Below, in pieces: positions 1-13,800 of a stretch of 64,000 nt of DNA. Each line of letters starts with the position of its first letter. The first letter of the stretch is position 1. The DNA lies in contig NC_090703.1 of NCBI RefSeq assembly GCF_040954835.1, forward strand, positions 14,069,001-14,133,000, written 5' to 3'. The notes under the pieces are model-generated. The model did not search any database, was not told the origin of the DNA, and worked only from the letters and a program-made list of their open reading frames with translations. The position numbers and the translations under genes were made by a program. The stretch comes from Lepisosteus oculatus (lineage: Eukaryota > Chordata > Actinopteri > Semionotiformes > Lepisosteidae).

Positions 1-1164
1 CGGCAACACAGTCAATGCTCATTTCGTATACGGTACATGAGCTCAAAAACTTTGTGGCCATAATCTGGTATTTGAAAATGGCAGACTGTACTTAGAAGGA
101 TTAATTTGGATCTTTTGATCAACTAAAACCAATACAAATTTCAAGGAGCTTACAGTTTTAATGCCTTTTTGGCAAGTGTTGCAGGAGGTATATGGTACAG
201 GAGATTTCTCACTTTAATTAACAGCTTAGACCAGGCATTAACAGAGTGTTTCTAAACATGTCTTAGAAGTATCCTTAATACCTGTAAGTCAAAGACATTT
301 TTAAATATGCCTTTACTTTTCTTACAGAATTACACAGAGTGAGACCAAAAATGTCAACAGCAAATGACTTTTAGAACACATCTTGGAATTTCACATAAAT
401 TTCACATTAATTTGATGCCAAATTCAATCCAATCAAAATCCATATTCCACATCTTCAGAGCTTGTATGGCTAATAGTGAAATTGCAGTGATGTGAATGTG
501 TAAGACAAATCCTATTATTTAATTTTTTTAAATTAAAAAATAAGAAATAGTGTATCAGAACATATAAAGTTGCTACATTGTAAGAAACAGCTGATAACTA
601 TAGGAATACCACATTTACCACAAAAACTGAAAAAGTTTCAAATGCTGTGTGTTAATGCAGATAATAAATACTGTTACTCCCTTATTGTGGGGATTTTTTA
701 ATTCATAAATGGAGTTACATTGCAGTTTTTTAAGGGTTCATAAACCAATTGAAAATGGGAGGTCTAAATGGATTTTACTGACATGGCAAAGACCAACTAC
801 GTAACTACTAGCGATAACAGTACAAGCTTTACAAATTGAAAAGTGTAATATTATTTTATCCTATTATTACTTAACTTATTTTTGTGTCTGTCATGATAAT
901 TTTATCAATCTTAATTTAACGTATGTCCAGTATTGTTTTGTCAGCAATGTACAGTACTGTAGTGAAAACAGAGGAATTTCCTGATGGTAAATTAGTAATG
1001 TTGATACATATACGTCTGACTGACACTGTTGAGGTTATTGTCAGGAGAAATGAGATTAGCATCACGATATCTGTTGTCTCATAAAGTACATTTAAAATAC
1101 ATGCCGTTATCTTTCAACTGTTTTCCTGGCTTTTGATTATTATGATTCTTTAACTTAAGACTGA

Positions 1165-1512
1165 TCAATCCATCCATCAATTTTCTAACTGCTTTATCCA
1201 GTACAGGGCCATGGAAGAGCCAGAGTCTATCCCAGTAACCAATGAGCAAAGGCGAGATACACCCTGGACAGGGTGCCAGTCTATCCCAGGGCACACACAG
1301 ACACAGACATGCACACACTCATACCATGGCCAATTTTCCCAGAAGCCAATTGGCCTACCAGTATGTCTTTTGGTGTGGGAGGAAACCTGAGCGGTCGGGG
1401 GAAACCTGCGTGAACGTGGGGACAACATACAAACTCCACACAGATAACACTCCAGGAGCTGAACCCAGCGCGGCAGTGTGGCAAAGCCACAATGCTAACC
1501 ACTGTGCCACCA
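1165..1512 (-). repeat. Dispersed fish repeat, L2-like/non-autonomous, minus orientation
   Basis: Read on the minus strand, this contains the stock phrases of a very common fish interspersed repeat. It opens with a 'gtggttagcattgtggc' segment, continues with 'tgtgtggagtttgtatgtt', then 'ctggcaccctgtccaggg' and 'ctgggatagactctggctc', and ends in a 'gataaagcagttagaaaa' plus GATGGATGG-type tail. It is not coding, although several short frames cross it. The tail type is usually assigned to L2-like LINE/SINE families; the exact family name is not certain. Its edges are approximate. Confidence 0.8.
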
Positions 1513-4500
1513 ATTTACTATCTCACTCAAGTTGGTTTGTGCCTACCTTACTATCAGTAATGAAAAGCGTTCCCAGATTTCTTAACTGACACAAGAATAT
1601 GCTTACATATGTACATTAAATCAACATTAATAAACAAAAGTTTGATATCAGATGCAGACATGAAATTAATAACATGAAAATGCAATAAAACAAGATTAAG
1701 CTTTTGCCATTGGCACTGATATATTGTTACTGGGCGCTTGGTATTTTCCATGTTGATAAAATCCATTTATATTAATGTTTTTTACGAATGCAAATGAGAG
1801 ACTTCTCATGCAAATGCAGAATTTCCTTCCATCACGGTAATGCGCCTACCATGTTACCAAACTGTTTCTGAAGCAGAAAAGAATCTACAAGATTGTAACA
1901 ACCTTCATATTGCTATCATGATAAAACAGACAGTTCGTTTTAAAAATAAAAACCTTAATATTTGTAAATCAGTTTAATTCCTATTTACACTACAAAACAG
2001 TTACTTACTGTACTTTTGCTGTAAAGAGATTAATATTTGACAGTATTCTGAAATATTTAACGTATAAAGTGACTGTTCTACATTTTAATAAGTTTGGATG
2101 CTAAAGTACTGTATGTGGTATCAAATACAGAGTATGAAATTGTTTTAACATCTTCAAACTTTTCTTTTGTCCAGCTGCTCTTACACCATGTGACAGACCT
2201 TAAAATACATAAATATTTCTATCTCTCACTCAGGGATTCAAGATTTATGTCTCTAATCACCTACATATAAAGCCTATGCTGAAGCTTGCTGCGTCTGAAT
2301 GATAAAAGAAAGACCAATTTTTCATAACTGAGACATTAAACCCTTCCTTTAAGCATAAGGCTTATTCTCAGAATGTCTGTGTGGTTTTCAGTTTTATCTA
2401 ATCCTGTGCAATGAGCACTACTTCATGGAGTATTAAAGAGAGAATTAACTTAAAAACCAGTATTGCAACAACAAGAAAAATTAACCCATGTACTGTGCAG
2501 CAGTCCTGCCTAGGTAAGTCCATTTATAACAGATACACCATCACATAGGTCATTCATTTTTGTTTATTGAACTTTGTAAAGGCAGTGTGTTTTTTTAAAT
2601 CTGTGTGATTTTCTATGTATATTAGACTGAAGGTTAATGAATTAGTTTTTAGTTTATATTTATTCTTGGCATGTAAGAAGTATATTACAAAGAAATAGAA
2701 ATCATCATATTGATAAATGGCTTTGACACCAAAAAGCTTTTGTTACAGGCGGAGTTTAATGCACTCTCACCTTTCCTTAAATAATTTTAAACACTCAATA
2801 ACTGAAGTTAATGTATGACTGATTGTTTTACTTTCGACTTTGTATGGATTTACAGTATGATTTTTTAAAGGTTTTATGCAACATTTTTTCAAAGTTTTAA
2901 GTATATACTTATGTGGATTAGTTTCCCTCCCACTTGATGATCAGAGACTGTTTGGCCTGATTAGTGTACATCTGCCAGTGATTTAGCTGCTGCTAAATGG
3001 TGTGGAACTTATGCCTTTTTTAAGCCTTATCACCATTAGAAACTGTTTGTTGTGCCTTGAGTACTTGCCAGATATAACAGTAGCAAGACAGAATGGGTAA
3101 TGTTGCTACAGCATTAGAACAGATCTAGATGATTAAAATGGCTAGCGAATTTATGAATAAAATTATCATTCCTTTTTTCTGTGACACAATTTGAAGCCCA
3201 GGTTTTCATTTTTCTGTTTCTAAACAGTATTTTCACAGGCTGATTGTAACACTTTTAGCTTTGCCTGATTTAAAACCCTACGTGGCTTGTACCCAAGGTA
3301 TTTTCATTTCTTATTTTATTAGCACCTTCTGCATTTGGGCATGTGCGATTAATAAACACCCAGTATATGTTCGTCACCTGCGAGTTTTACTAATTAATTA
3401 GATATTGACACAAATTGATTTTTTTTCTCAAAAGAGTATAAAAAATACATAAGCCTCCTGTTCTTACAGGCACAAATGAAGCTGTATGTATGCTAAAAAT
3501 ACGCAGTTTGTATTTTTTTCATATGAAAAGAGATACAGTGCTCCATTATGATTAACTGTATAACTGGGATTCCCTAACCCATGAGAAGGTAATAAACCTG
3601 AGCAAGTGGATTCATGAAGGATTAAATCAAGGCGGAGAATTCAGGCAGGTGTAGCTCAGTGATATTATACAGAAGAGGCCCAAGTGTCTCTAGAATTCAT
3701 TCACACTGCTGTGTAATAAAAGCATAAAGTGCAAACCCGTACTTCATAAATAAAATTTCTACTACAATTTGTCACAGGAGCAATCAAATGAAAACCTTTT
3801 ACAAGTGTTAGAACTAACAGCTTTTTTATGAGAGGGTTTTCAAGGGTTCTAACCTCAACCCCTGCTTTGCTACTGTGTGTTGCTCTGAGCTATTTTTTAA
3901 CCTCTTTGTACTAAATACTTTAGAGTGCTAAAACAAGGCTTTGTGAGGTAAAAGTATAATTGGTATGTAACTGATATTACATTGTGCAATTTTCTGTGCC
4001 ATAGATGTCTTTTCATTTTTTTGTTCAAATCATGACTCAAATACAGAAGCAGCATCCTTTCATCCTCATATGTAAGTGTTACATTGATGCAGAATTTTAC
4101 ATTTTTGGCATGTTTGGGTTGCTTTAGGTGCTTCTACACAGCAAAATGTTTCTCTCCTTCTGCGGCATCGATTTAAAAAAAGTGCAAAAGCTACAGTACG
4201 TGACATTAAAGCTGACTTATCTGTGTGTAAAATGTACAGCTTATGTGAAGGGATACTGGAAAGAGAGCTGACAAAGGCTCTTTGTCAGAGATTAGCTTCT
4301 GTTGTCTTGTGAGATGATGAGGGCATATGGATCATGACCCAAGGGAGGCTTCCTTAGGCTCTGTCTTCACACAGTGGGATCAGAGGGACAAAGATGAGAA
4401 ATGGTCTTCAAACAGAACTCAGAATTCACAAAGTATGTTGCCACATCAGCTCCCTTTTGCTCTTGATTTTTGGAGACCCAGAAGCATAAAGGTGGGCCTG

Positions 4501-7500
4501 CTGGGAATGGAAGAATTGCATTTCAGGAACAGCAGTCAAAAGAGTGTAATAACTCATTTTTAAAACCTAGTCTCAAACTGAACAGCCTGTAAATGTGCAT
4601 CTGCTACAAAAATGCAGATACATGAAAGCAGGGCCTTAATTCAAAGGTTCTACATTGACTTGAAAGAAATATGCCTGTTTTATTTACTCTGTTCACTGTA
4701 ACAGGTGACATATCATAACATTTCACTGTGCACACTGGGTTGTGTTGACCATATTTCACCTGAAATGTGCTACCAAATGCAAAGAAGGAGTGTTGAGTCC
4801 TAAACGTTCTATCCATCTTTAACCAGAGATTAGAGTGTTCCTTTTGTAATCAAAAGATCTTAAAAATAAGAACTTGTGAATTAGAGGGGATCATTCAGAC
4901 TATATAATGAGTATCTTGCTCGTTTAATCAAAGGATTTAAACCCACGTTTTTGTTCTAGTTGCTCTTCTCTGGTCTGATTCCAGAACAGCCATATCCTTT
5001 TGGTAAAGTTGTGGCAAAAATTGTATACTTACTGTATACTTAGTGATTTGTGCTTTGTTAACAAGCCTCAATGTAAATCCTACAGTTAGTATTGTATAGT
5101 CTAACATTCTGTTTGCATTATATAATTGCTTCTCCCATTGTCGAGAGGTTGTAAATTATGTCACCGTAAACACATCAGTGTTTTTCAGGAGTTAATTATT
5201 TCTTATTTTAATGATAATGTTTCCCAGAAGCAACATTGTATAGAATGAAATAGATCATTTTTCCCAGTACATCATATTACTTTATAATGAGATTTACATA
5301 TATGTAATATGATTCAATGATTCTTGTGTTTGATATTCTTAGGGTATTGACATTCACTGATGCACAAAAGCACTACTTGTGCACTTAACTATAAATTCGG
5401 GAAAGCAATACCCAATGGATTTATTGTTTTGTTACCTTTAATGTAAGTTTGTTTTAAAATTTATGACCACATCTTAGGCCTAGGGATGGTGGGGGAAAGC
5501 TACTTATGACTTTCCTAATGAGTATCTATAAAATATACAAATATAACATAAAAAAATCTATATAAAAATAAAATGACAAAACTCTCTCTCTGTTGATAAC
5601 CTGAAATACTCTGAAATTGATGTTGTTAGTGAAACATGATTGTCATTGTGAAGGGCTGGAAAAGGTCTTTAAGCTGTTTGTACTGATTTTTGAGGAAGGT
5701 AGGCTGTCCTTCAGATGCATTAAAATGCTTTCTACTATATGGCTCTGACTTTTAGCCATGGATTTTCTACTGACTATTACATTGTATCAATATGGATAAT
5801 CATGTCTCCTAGATGTGAAAATTATTATACTGTGTTCAGAGTTGAGAAATCTTGGTATTCTTCAGACAGGTCCACACACTATACAGTAAGCCTTTGGATT
5901 GATTAGTCAAACGACAGTGAGTAGAGAAAGCTATAGCATGACAGTCATAATCAGCCTCTTCGAGTGAGGCAAACCCACTTCAAGAAGCACAGGGATATGG
6001 CCAACAATATTCCTGTCTTGAAGATAAGCAATTCGCTAGAAAGAAATACAGTACATGAATAATTTTTTGGCAAGTATGACATGATGGTAGAGGCCTAAGA
6101 CATGTGGCATGAGAACACCAAAACAAAAAGGACACTATTCCTGCCAACTGTTTTTAATGCTGTTTTGCTTGCCTGTTTAGTGTAATGGGTTTGGCATTAA
6201 CTTCAATTTTCAAGCATCCACACAAAGCTGCTTCTGAGAGGAATGAATTAGTGCTGAAATTTACACTCTATTTAATGACAAAGTGAGAGAGGGATCTCTT
6301 GCCTCATGATTAACACTCACACAGCTGAACTGTTGTGCTAAATTAGTTCAACTGCCGCCATTTTATTTCAAGGGTGTCATCATCTTTCTTGTGGTTGGGC
6401 AGTAGCAAACACAAAGAACACATTTGTGCAATTGAAAACGTAGAAAAGAAACTGTTCTGTAACAGTTACATACTGTACAAACTAAGGAGGTCAAACCCTA
6501 ATCTTGCCCACTTCCTCCTACCCATTTATAAATATCACGCTTCTTGCTAATGCATTGTTGTGCATTTCATTTTTCTCATTTGGCATTGTCTCTGGCTAGA
6601 GACTAACCTTGCTGTGGTTACACTCACCTTTTTCTTCAGCTTGCTCAAAGAACGCTTGGAAACACAATCACATCTCTCTATTAAAACAGAGAAGAAGCAT
6701 GAATTCAAATAGCAAAATATATTGGGGTGACTCATTCATGACAACTCCTTCGTATTGACAGGGGATTATCGGAAACCCCAAAAGAAATGAGAGGATTCCC
6801 TCCACCCTAGATTTTTCCCTTGCATCATTAGAAGGTTCCACGGCTGGCTTTGGCTTAGGTATCCCCAGTAAATCTTACCAGACAAATCATGCCCCTCTGC
6901 GGTTTAATTATGATTTATCCAAACAGCAGAGGTGGTGATTATTCCACAACATTTGTTCAGAAGTTAAAGTGTCGATGTGTTCTGAATACTCCATGTGGCT
7001 TACCATGGGCAGTTACAATGGAAATGCTAGCTGAGGTGGATTGAGATGAGTGGGCACTAAACATTTCTGTGCTAACAAGAGCTTCTTTAATGTTTTACTC
7101 ACTTGGACCAGTTCCTCAGGAGAGACAAATTGAATAGCACAAATTAAGTGTCTGGTATCAGATTGTAAATAAAGCACTTATATTCTGATGAAAGATCTTA
7201 AGACATATTCTAACCTTGCATTTTGATTTTTTCTTTGATTATCTTTCTATATTGCAGTTTTTCTTCCTCTACTTAACATTTCACCTTATTTTTAACATTA
7301 TTACAATTGATTTATAGCTTTTAATACATCTTTCATGCCATTTCGCACAACTATCTAAATCTCTGTCAATTCACATTTGATGGCTTCAGGCTCGCTACAT
7401 AAATTGAGCTGTTCGTTATATTTTTATAATTTAAGCTAAACACTTTTGTCAGGCCGTACACATTTTTTCTTTCCAATTTGAAGGAAAACAGAAACAAATA

Positions 7501-8284
7501 GTTCTGTGAAAAAGGTTTTAATTTCTCTCTGTAATAGTTTTCTACATTTGAGTTGTGGTAGACGGATGTCAGATATTAAGTAAAAACGCCTGTATTTATC
7601 ACATATATTCAAATTAAATTTAAGTCATTCTGGAAAATTGTGTTTTTTACACATAAATCATACACATAAATTATGATGGCAACATTTAATTGCTAATTTA
7701 AAAAAAAACCTCTTTCCCCAAAACAGATAGGAAGAGCATGTGGTCAATAAAATCAATTTATGATAATTTTTTAACTAATTCTACTTTTAATATATCTTAA
7801 GAAGTAACTTAAAACCCCAAAGCTGTGGATATTTTTTACTGATATATTTATAAACTGCATTATCAAATTTTGCTCTTGTTGAGAAATGTTAGTCCTAGGC
7901 AATAGTCCAGTGTCTATCTGCCTGCAATAAGTTTAGTGTAATTATTTATGTCTGTTACTTATCTGATGTAACAGCTGGCTTTACTACAACCAGCTGGGCT
8001 TTGTATTCTCAGGAAGCAACATACAGTACGGGGTTTGTGAACAGGGGTCTAAAAAAAACATCTTAAAAGAAATGGTCTGTCCATGATGGCAATTTCAGTG
8101 TTCATGCATAATTAAAACTGATGTTGCTGGATTTATTTCTGGACTGAGGTGCTCTCTGTGTGGAACTTGCATGCTTTCATCGTGTTAATGTGAGGTTTTA
8201 TTTAAACACTTTACCTTCAGAACACTGGCTAGGTTAACAGGTGCCACTAAATTGTTTCTGTGTGCTTGTGTTTGTGTTCTGTAA

Positions 8285-8405
8285 TTGACTGGCCTCATGA
8301 GCAGGGTGTAGTCATGCCTTGTGCCCTGTGCTTCCAGGATTGGCACTGTGCTACTGTGAACCTTACCAGCAATAAAAGGCTCGCTGTTAATGAATGGAGG
8401 GGTAC
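8285..8405 (+). repeat. Degraded copy of the same repeat class, plus orientation
   Basis: The segment 'cagggtgtagtcatgcctt', followed by 'gtgccctgtgcttccagga' and ending near 'taatgaatggagggg', resembles the 3' half of the element at 1165-1512 but in the opposite orientation. It has many substitutions, so it is an old copy. Edges are approximate. Confidence 0.6.
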
Positions 8406-10189
8406 AGTTAGGTAAAGAAAAGTATTTATACTAAACAATACTATCACACTTATGCTATGTTAGACACAGAGAATGGAAAACCGGATTGATGTATGGATGC
8501 AGTGGTTTGCAAGAGGATTTCCATGTGATAAACTACAGTATGTGTCTGGACAGAATGAAGCAATTGGGTTTGAAGACTTCAGCCTTATAATACCATGGAT
8601 TTCTAGAGGGAGCAGATTTGTTTTTGCTTTTGCACTGCAGAATAGAATGTTCAGCTTTTTTGCTTGAGAAATATTGACTGGTGTGGAAGATTACAAAGCA
8701 TCAAAGACTGAAGTCTGAGTTGCTATTTTAGTATTACAAGAAGAAAGTAATACATTGCAGCCTGTTCTCAAAGAAAGTGAGTATAGTTGCTGTATGTGTG
8801 GTACATGTACAGTATTTATTAGATTTTTTCTATTTATATTTGGTGTTGGATGATGCAGACTTATGTGCTAATAAAAGCAGCATGTACTGTATATATCAGT
8901 ACAGTACGTGCCTATATACAATATGTGTGTTTCCAAAAATATTTCCAAATTTCCACAAATAAGTCATTTTTTAAATAGTATTTTTTAAGATAGTCTGTGT
9001 ATTTTTTTCTCCTTAATGTGTATCTAAATAAACTGAAATTTCACTGTGCAAAATTTTTTCTTTTGCCCAAAAGAGTGCTCAAGTGAGATTTTCCTTGTTC
9101 GCTGAATCTCTTTTTCTACTTAGTTAAATTATTATTTTTTAAAATATGATAGTTCTCATCATGACACACTGAATTCCTACAAAGTAAAAGGTCTTTGATT
9201 CATATTTATCTCTATTCCACACCACCCATTAGTTAACTATGGCAGCTTCATAGTGCTAAGTGCAGGTCTTGCATTGGGCTGATGCCAATATCTTCTAAAT
9301 GATATAATAGGCATGTAATATTTGTTATTGTCTTCTCACCTTCCAGCAGACATGCTGATTAACAGCAACAGCTGGTTATTGTGGAAACTAAGGAAAAGAC
9401 AATTGGGTTCCTCCTGCAAATTGTTTCTAGTGTGCTGTATTATTTTCAAATTGTATTATTTCTTTTTTGCATAAAACATGAATGCTTGTTTTAAGCATAG
9501 TTTTACATCAGAGAATGTATGGTGCTATCTATTTGTGATAGCAAAAACCATGTTACAGAAAAAATACTTACTGTTTGTTCTAGAGAGAAAATAATTATAT
9601 TTATTTGCAAAGTAGGGGTATTTTCATAGGGGAACTTGCTTTGCATATACTGTAGCTACAAAACTGCATGTATTGTGTATTAGGAACAGATAAGTACATG
9701 ATAATAATTTCCCAAAGATTCTTAATTGTATATATTCCATGCTCAGTGTTTTTGATTACTATTTTGTCACACTTTTGTTCACAGTTGTAGGCAAACAGTT
9801 TGTTGTCATTTATATGTACTTGGTGGATACAAATTTACTTTTAAATTACGAACACTCTATTGTTATTACAGGCACCGTGTTCTGCTAAACAAATAAAAAT
9901 CTTGTTTAGATACTGAAGTTTAATGTAAAGATACTGTAGATGTTTTCAAAGACAGTACTGGATGCCAGCTTTCAGTATAATATAAAAATGGAAAATAGTT
10001 TTCTTTTTTATTCTTTTTCTGTGATCGACTAAAACCCTTTACAGGGCTGTTATTACAAGTATTATACAGTAAGTATTACACCAGGTGGACATATGGTTAG
10101 TTTTTATTGATAAAAAATAAACGCAGTGAAAATCAGGTTTGTGTATTCTAATTTTATTTGGTAGTTTAAATAGTATAGTATTATCACTG

Positions 10190-10533
10190 TGATTTGAATC
10201 CATCCTTCGGATGAGATGTCCTGACTCTGTGGTCATTAAAAATCCCAGGGCGTTTCTCGAAAAGAGTAGGGGTGTAACCCCGGCGTCCTGGCCAAATTTC
10301 CCATTGGCCCTTACCAATCATGGCCTCCTAATAATCCCCCTCTATGAATTGGCTTCATCACTCTGCTCTCCTCCCCACTGATAGCTGATGTGTGGTGAGC
10401 GTTCTGGCGCACTATGGCTGCCGTCGCATCATCCAGGTGGATACTGCACATTGGTGGTGGTGGAGGGGAATCCCCATTACCTGTAAAGCGCTTTGAGTGG
10501 AGTGTCCAGAAAAGCGCTATATAAGTGTAAGCA
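10190..10533 (+). repeat. Interspersed element with L2/CR1-type 3' tail
   Basis: The body contains 'tccttcggatgagatgtcc' and 'gggaatccccattacctgt'. It ends with 'taaagcgctttgagtgg' and 'aaaagcgctatataagtg', directly followed by ATT repeats. An end of the form GCGCTATATAA plus an ATT array is typical of L2-mobilised LINEs and SINEs in fishes. No reverse transcriptase is visible, so this is a SINE or a 5'-truncated LINE. The 5' edge is uncertain. Confidence 0.75.
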
Positions 10534-10560
10534 ATTATTATTATTATTATTATTATTATT
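10534..10560. repeat. (ATT)n microsatellite, tail of the preceding element
   Basis: About nine uninterrupted ATT units sit right at the 3' end of the L2-tailed element, as expected for its self-made tail. Confidence 0.9.
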
Positions 10561-10835
10561 GAATTGAAAAAAAAATTGACAGGAATATGCTGTTTTGATG
10601 ACCAGCTTTAACATCATACTTATTGTGCAGCTAATCTTCCCTTTTACTTGATATCTTAACTTGTCATATAGAAGAATGTACAGTAATTACAGATGCCTAA
10701 TACTAAAAATTTCATCTTAGATGTGTTTTTTAAAATGACCACTGGTAGAAATAAAGGCATAGTACTATTGTGTGTACAGTACTTGGATGTTTGTTGGTTG
10801 GGCACTGCTGTTGTACTCTTGCTAGCGTACACTAG

Positions 10836-10871
10836 CACTAGCAATCTTTGGAAATCTGTGGATTGCTAGTG
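10836..10871. repeat. Perfect short inverted repeat
   Basis: CACTAGCAATC at 10836-10846 and its exact reverse complement at 10861-10871 flank a 14-base loop. The stem is 11 bp. No gene or element around it explains it, and a chance origin is possible in a region this long. Confidence 0.7.
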
Positions 10872-13800
10872 TAAAATATCCTGCTGTACACATGTAAATT
10901 GCCTTGGATACATCAGCCAAATAAATAAGTAAAAGAATTTATAAAAATTATTATAATAAAAACTGTATATATTTTGAAATTTGAAGTCACTTTACATGGA
11001 ACAATAAAAACATGTTTTAGCATGCTGAATAGGAGGTTGAAGTAAATGTCTAAAGACCAATTTTTCATTTTATACACAGTTGTGATAGAGAGCTCTCAAC
11101 CCTATCTAAGCTCGTTATCATGAGAAAAACAATATTTATAGGTATGTTTGAGAGTATGAACAAGCAGCTACATTATTCTAAATTGCACTCAGGTTGATGG
11201 TTTTGAGGCAGCAAATTACCTTTTAATTCAATTTTAATTTCATTTTGATGTTTCTTTATTTGGAATAATCCAAAGTGTATTACAGAGACCATTAAAATGA
11301 ATGGGCAATTTTTGAAGGTGCTTGTGAATCCATTAAAAGCCTTTTTTAGTGAAATACAATATCTTCAAAATTATTTGGGTAGAGATATACTGTACTAAGT
11401 TTTAAAGTACTTGTATTGGTACATAACTTTTGTGTAGAATGTTGGAAACTAATATTTTTAAGTCTAGATAATACATTTAAATTACTTTGTCTTAAAGATA
11501 ATGTATTTTGTATATCTATTTACTCAGCACTTTCATGGTATGCAAAGAAACCACAAGTGTGAAAATGTTATGAAATACCAATGGGACAATACATTTTAAC
11601 TGCTCTTCAGGTAGCTGCTTTCCAGTATGTTGAGAAAATTTTTTCAGAAGACTAAAGTAAAAAGATGCATTTTCATCTAAGGCTTGCAAAATGGAGAGGA
11701 ATATAGTATCTTTGATACTGCAGTCAAGTACAGTCACCCTCAAATTGTTTCAAATGTAATACTGTACAGTAATATCTCTGCAATGAATCGTATATCCGTT
11801 GATCCCCTGTGAGTTCAGATTTCTGAATGCAATATCTTTACTTTTTGAAGTTCTAACTAAAAGTCTGAACAGTTCCCAAATAGTTTGCAACTAAACAGTG
11901 TATCACAGGGGATATTTATTCAGATCACAAGATAAAAATGTATTTGCTCATAAGTGCTTTCAGAAAATTAAAGTAAGGTATTACATTGTTCAATGTATTT
12001 ACTACAGTATATACTGTAACAAATTGTGATTTTTTTGTTGTATGCCTTAGATGCACACCTAAAATTAACAAAATGAAGACCATAATATTAGTTAATTATG
12101 AAAATAGAAGAAGGAAATTGTTGAAGATGGGGTTTTGAAAACTTATCTTGGAGGTAGTGGTCATTTTAATGTTTTTGTTGAAAAACATATAACCAACTGG
12201 AGTACAAGCAGTGTAAAACACCTTTAAAATCTGATCAGGAAAACGTTTATGAACTGTATCTAGTTTTTACTCCTTACTAATGCCAATAATGTGGTCAGTA
12301 ATTAATGCGATATTTTCAAATGAGTCGTTTAGTCATTTTTAATATTAAGGATGACCTGCTCTACTATGATGATCAATGTGCAGTTACTGTATATTATCGC
12401 AGCAGTGATTTCACAGATTTTTTTACATTAATATGCAAGTCCATGTTCAAATATCAGTTTAGAGGTGTTTTCCTGTAAATATTTTGAATGGGATATAGTT
12501 TAAACCTTAAATATGACATTTAGTTTATATCTCATTAATTTTATAAATATTTTTGACAATCCTGAAGTAGAAAAAAATGAAGATAATATAGTCTTCGTAG
12601 ATGTCAGTCAATTGAAAAGTGCTTTCAGAACAAGGTATGAAAAATGAATTTTCTCTTGCTTCAGAAAGTGTGTGTGAATGGGACGACAATAATGGTAGCA
12701 TGAAATATTTAACCCCAATGATAAAAAATTCACTGTTACTCATACATAACCCAAGATCCTTAGTAGATGTTTTAGAAAGGGCATATTTTTATGTTTTAGA
12801 GTTTTTTTTGGCAACCCTGTTTCTCAGTTCTGCAGACATGGACCTTGGTATAAGGTTAAATTCAATAGTCATGAGACGTACAGTTCACCTTCATTTGTTG
12901 TTATGGAGGAGCTATCTACAGTATGTGTACATGTTTTCAAAAGCGCTAGATGTACTGTATACTGTATGTGCTACAGTATATATGCAGATGCAGGGGATAC
13001 TTTATTGCAAAGTGGAGATTAAATTATTGTATTGCTGCTCAGACATTTGAATTTTGGATAGTGTTGGAATGCTTCCTGACCCAATGAATGATGGCCTATA
13101 AGAGATGTTCACAATGATATATACACAAAAACAAGGCGATACAGCAATCCAATATCACATTGTCAACCATTTCTAGACTGACTCTACAGACCCCCTAGTG
13201 CTGTCATTTTCTCAGCAACATTTTTGCATTGGAAATGCATTCATCAGCACTCTGAAAATGATCTCGCATGTCAGTTTTCCCCTGATCTTAAGGATCTTGC
13301 TGCATACTCCAGTACAGTCATCCTGATGCAGTGAAGACAGACACATCTTCCTTGGACATGCAGCTTACATCCGCATATCTGTCTGACTGTGTGATATTTA
13401 CTAGTAAAGTAGATTCCATCATTCTTACAATGTGCCAATAGATAGGTACACAGACAGCACATAGATTTTATATCTAAGTAGCATTGATACAAAATGAGAT
13501 GTAGCAAGGGTAACACAAAAGGGAGCAACTGCAGCACACTTTTCTCTCCAAGATCAGGTGAGGGACCCATTTAGATTCTAGCCTTATATGATTGCCACAT
13601 ATGGCAGAAAACCAGTGGGCATACTAGTGAGGTCATTGCTATGAGCAAAGGCAAAATATTCTGGATCTCTGGGTGAGAAAACCAGAATTCAGCTCACATT
13701 GCATTACACACCATTACACTTGTTAAAGTTCGTATCGCTAAAAGTACTCGGCACATATTCAGTGTTGGTGAATGACATTATTTTCTTTGTGAGAATATCC

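Noticed and set aside
1242-1589. 115-codon plus-strand open frame
   Set aside because: It lies almost wholly in the L2-like repeat at 1165-1512 and is on the opposite strand to it.
12619-13050. 143-codon plus-strand open frame, longest outside exons
   Set aside because: It has no domain, no splice or promoter context, and its composition is that of the AT-rich surroundings. One frame this long is about what chance allows in 64 kb on six frames.
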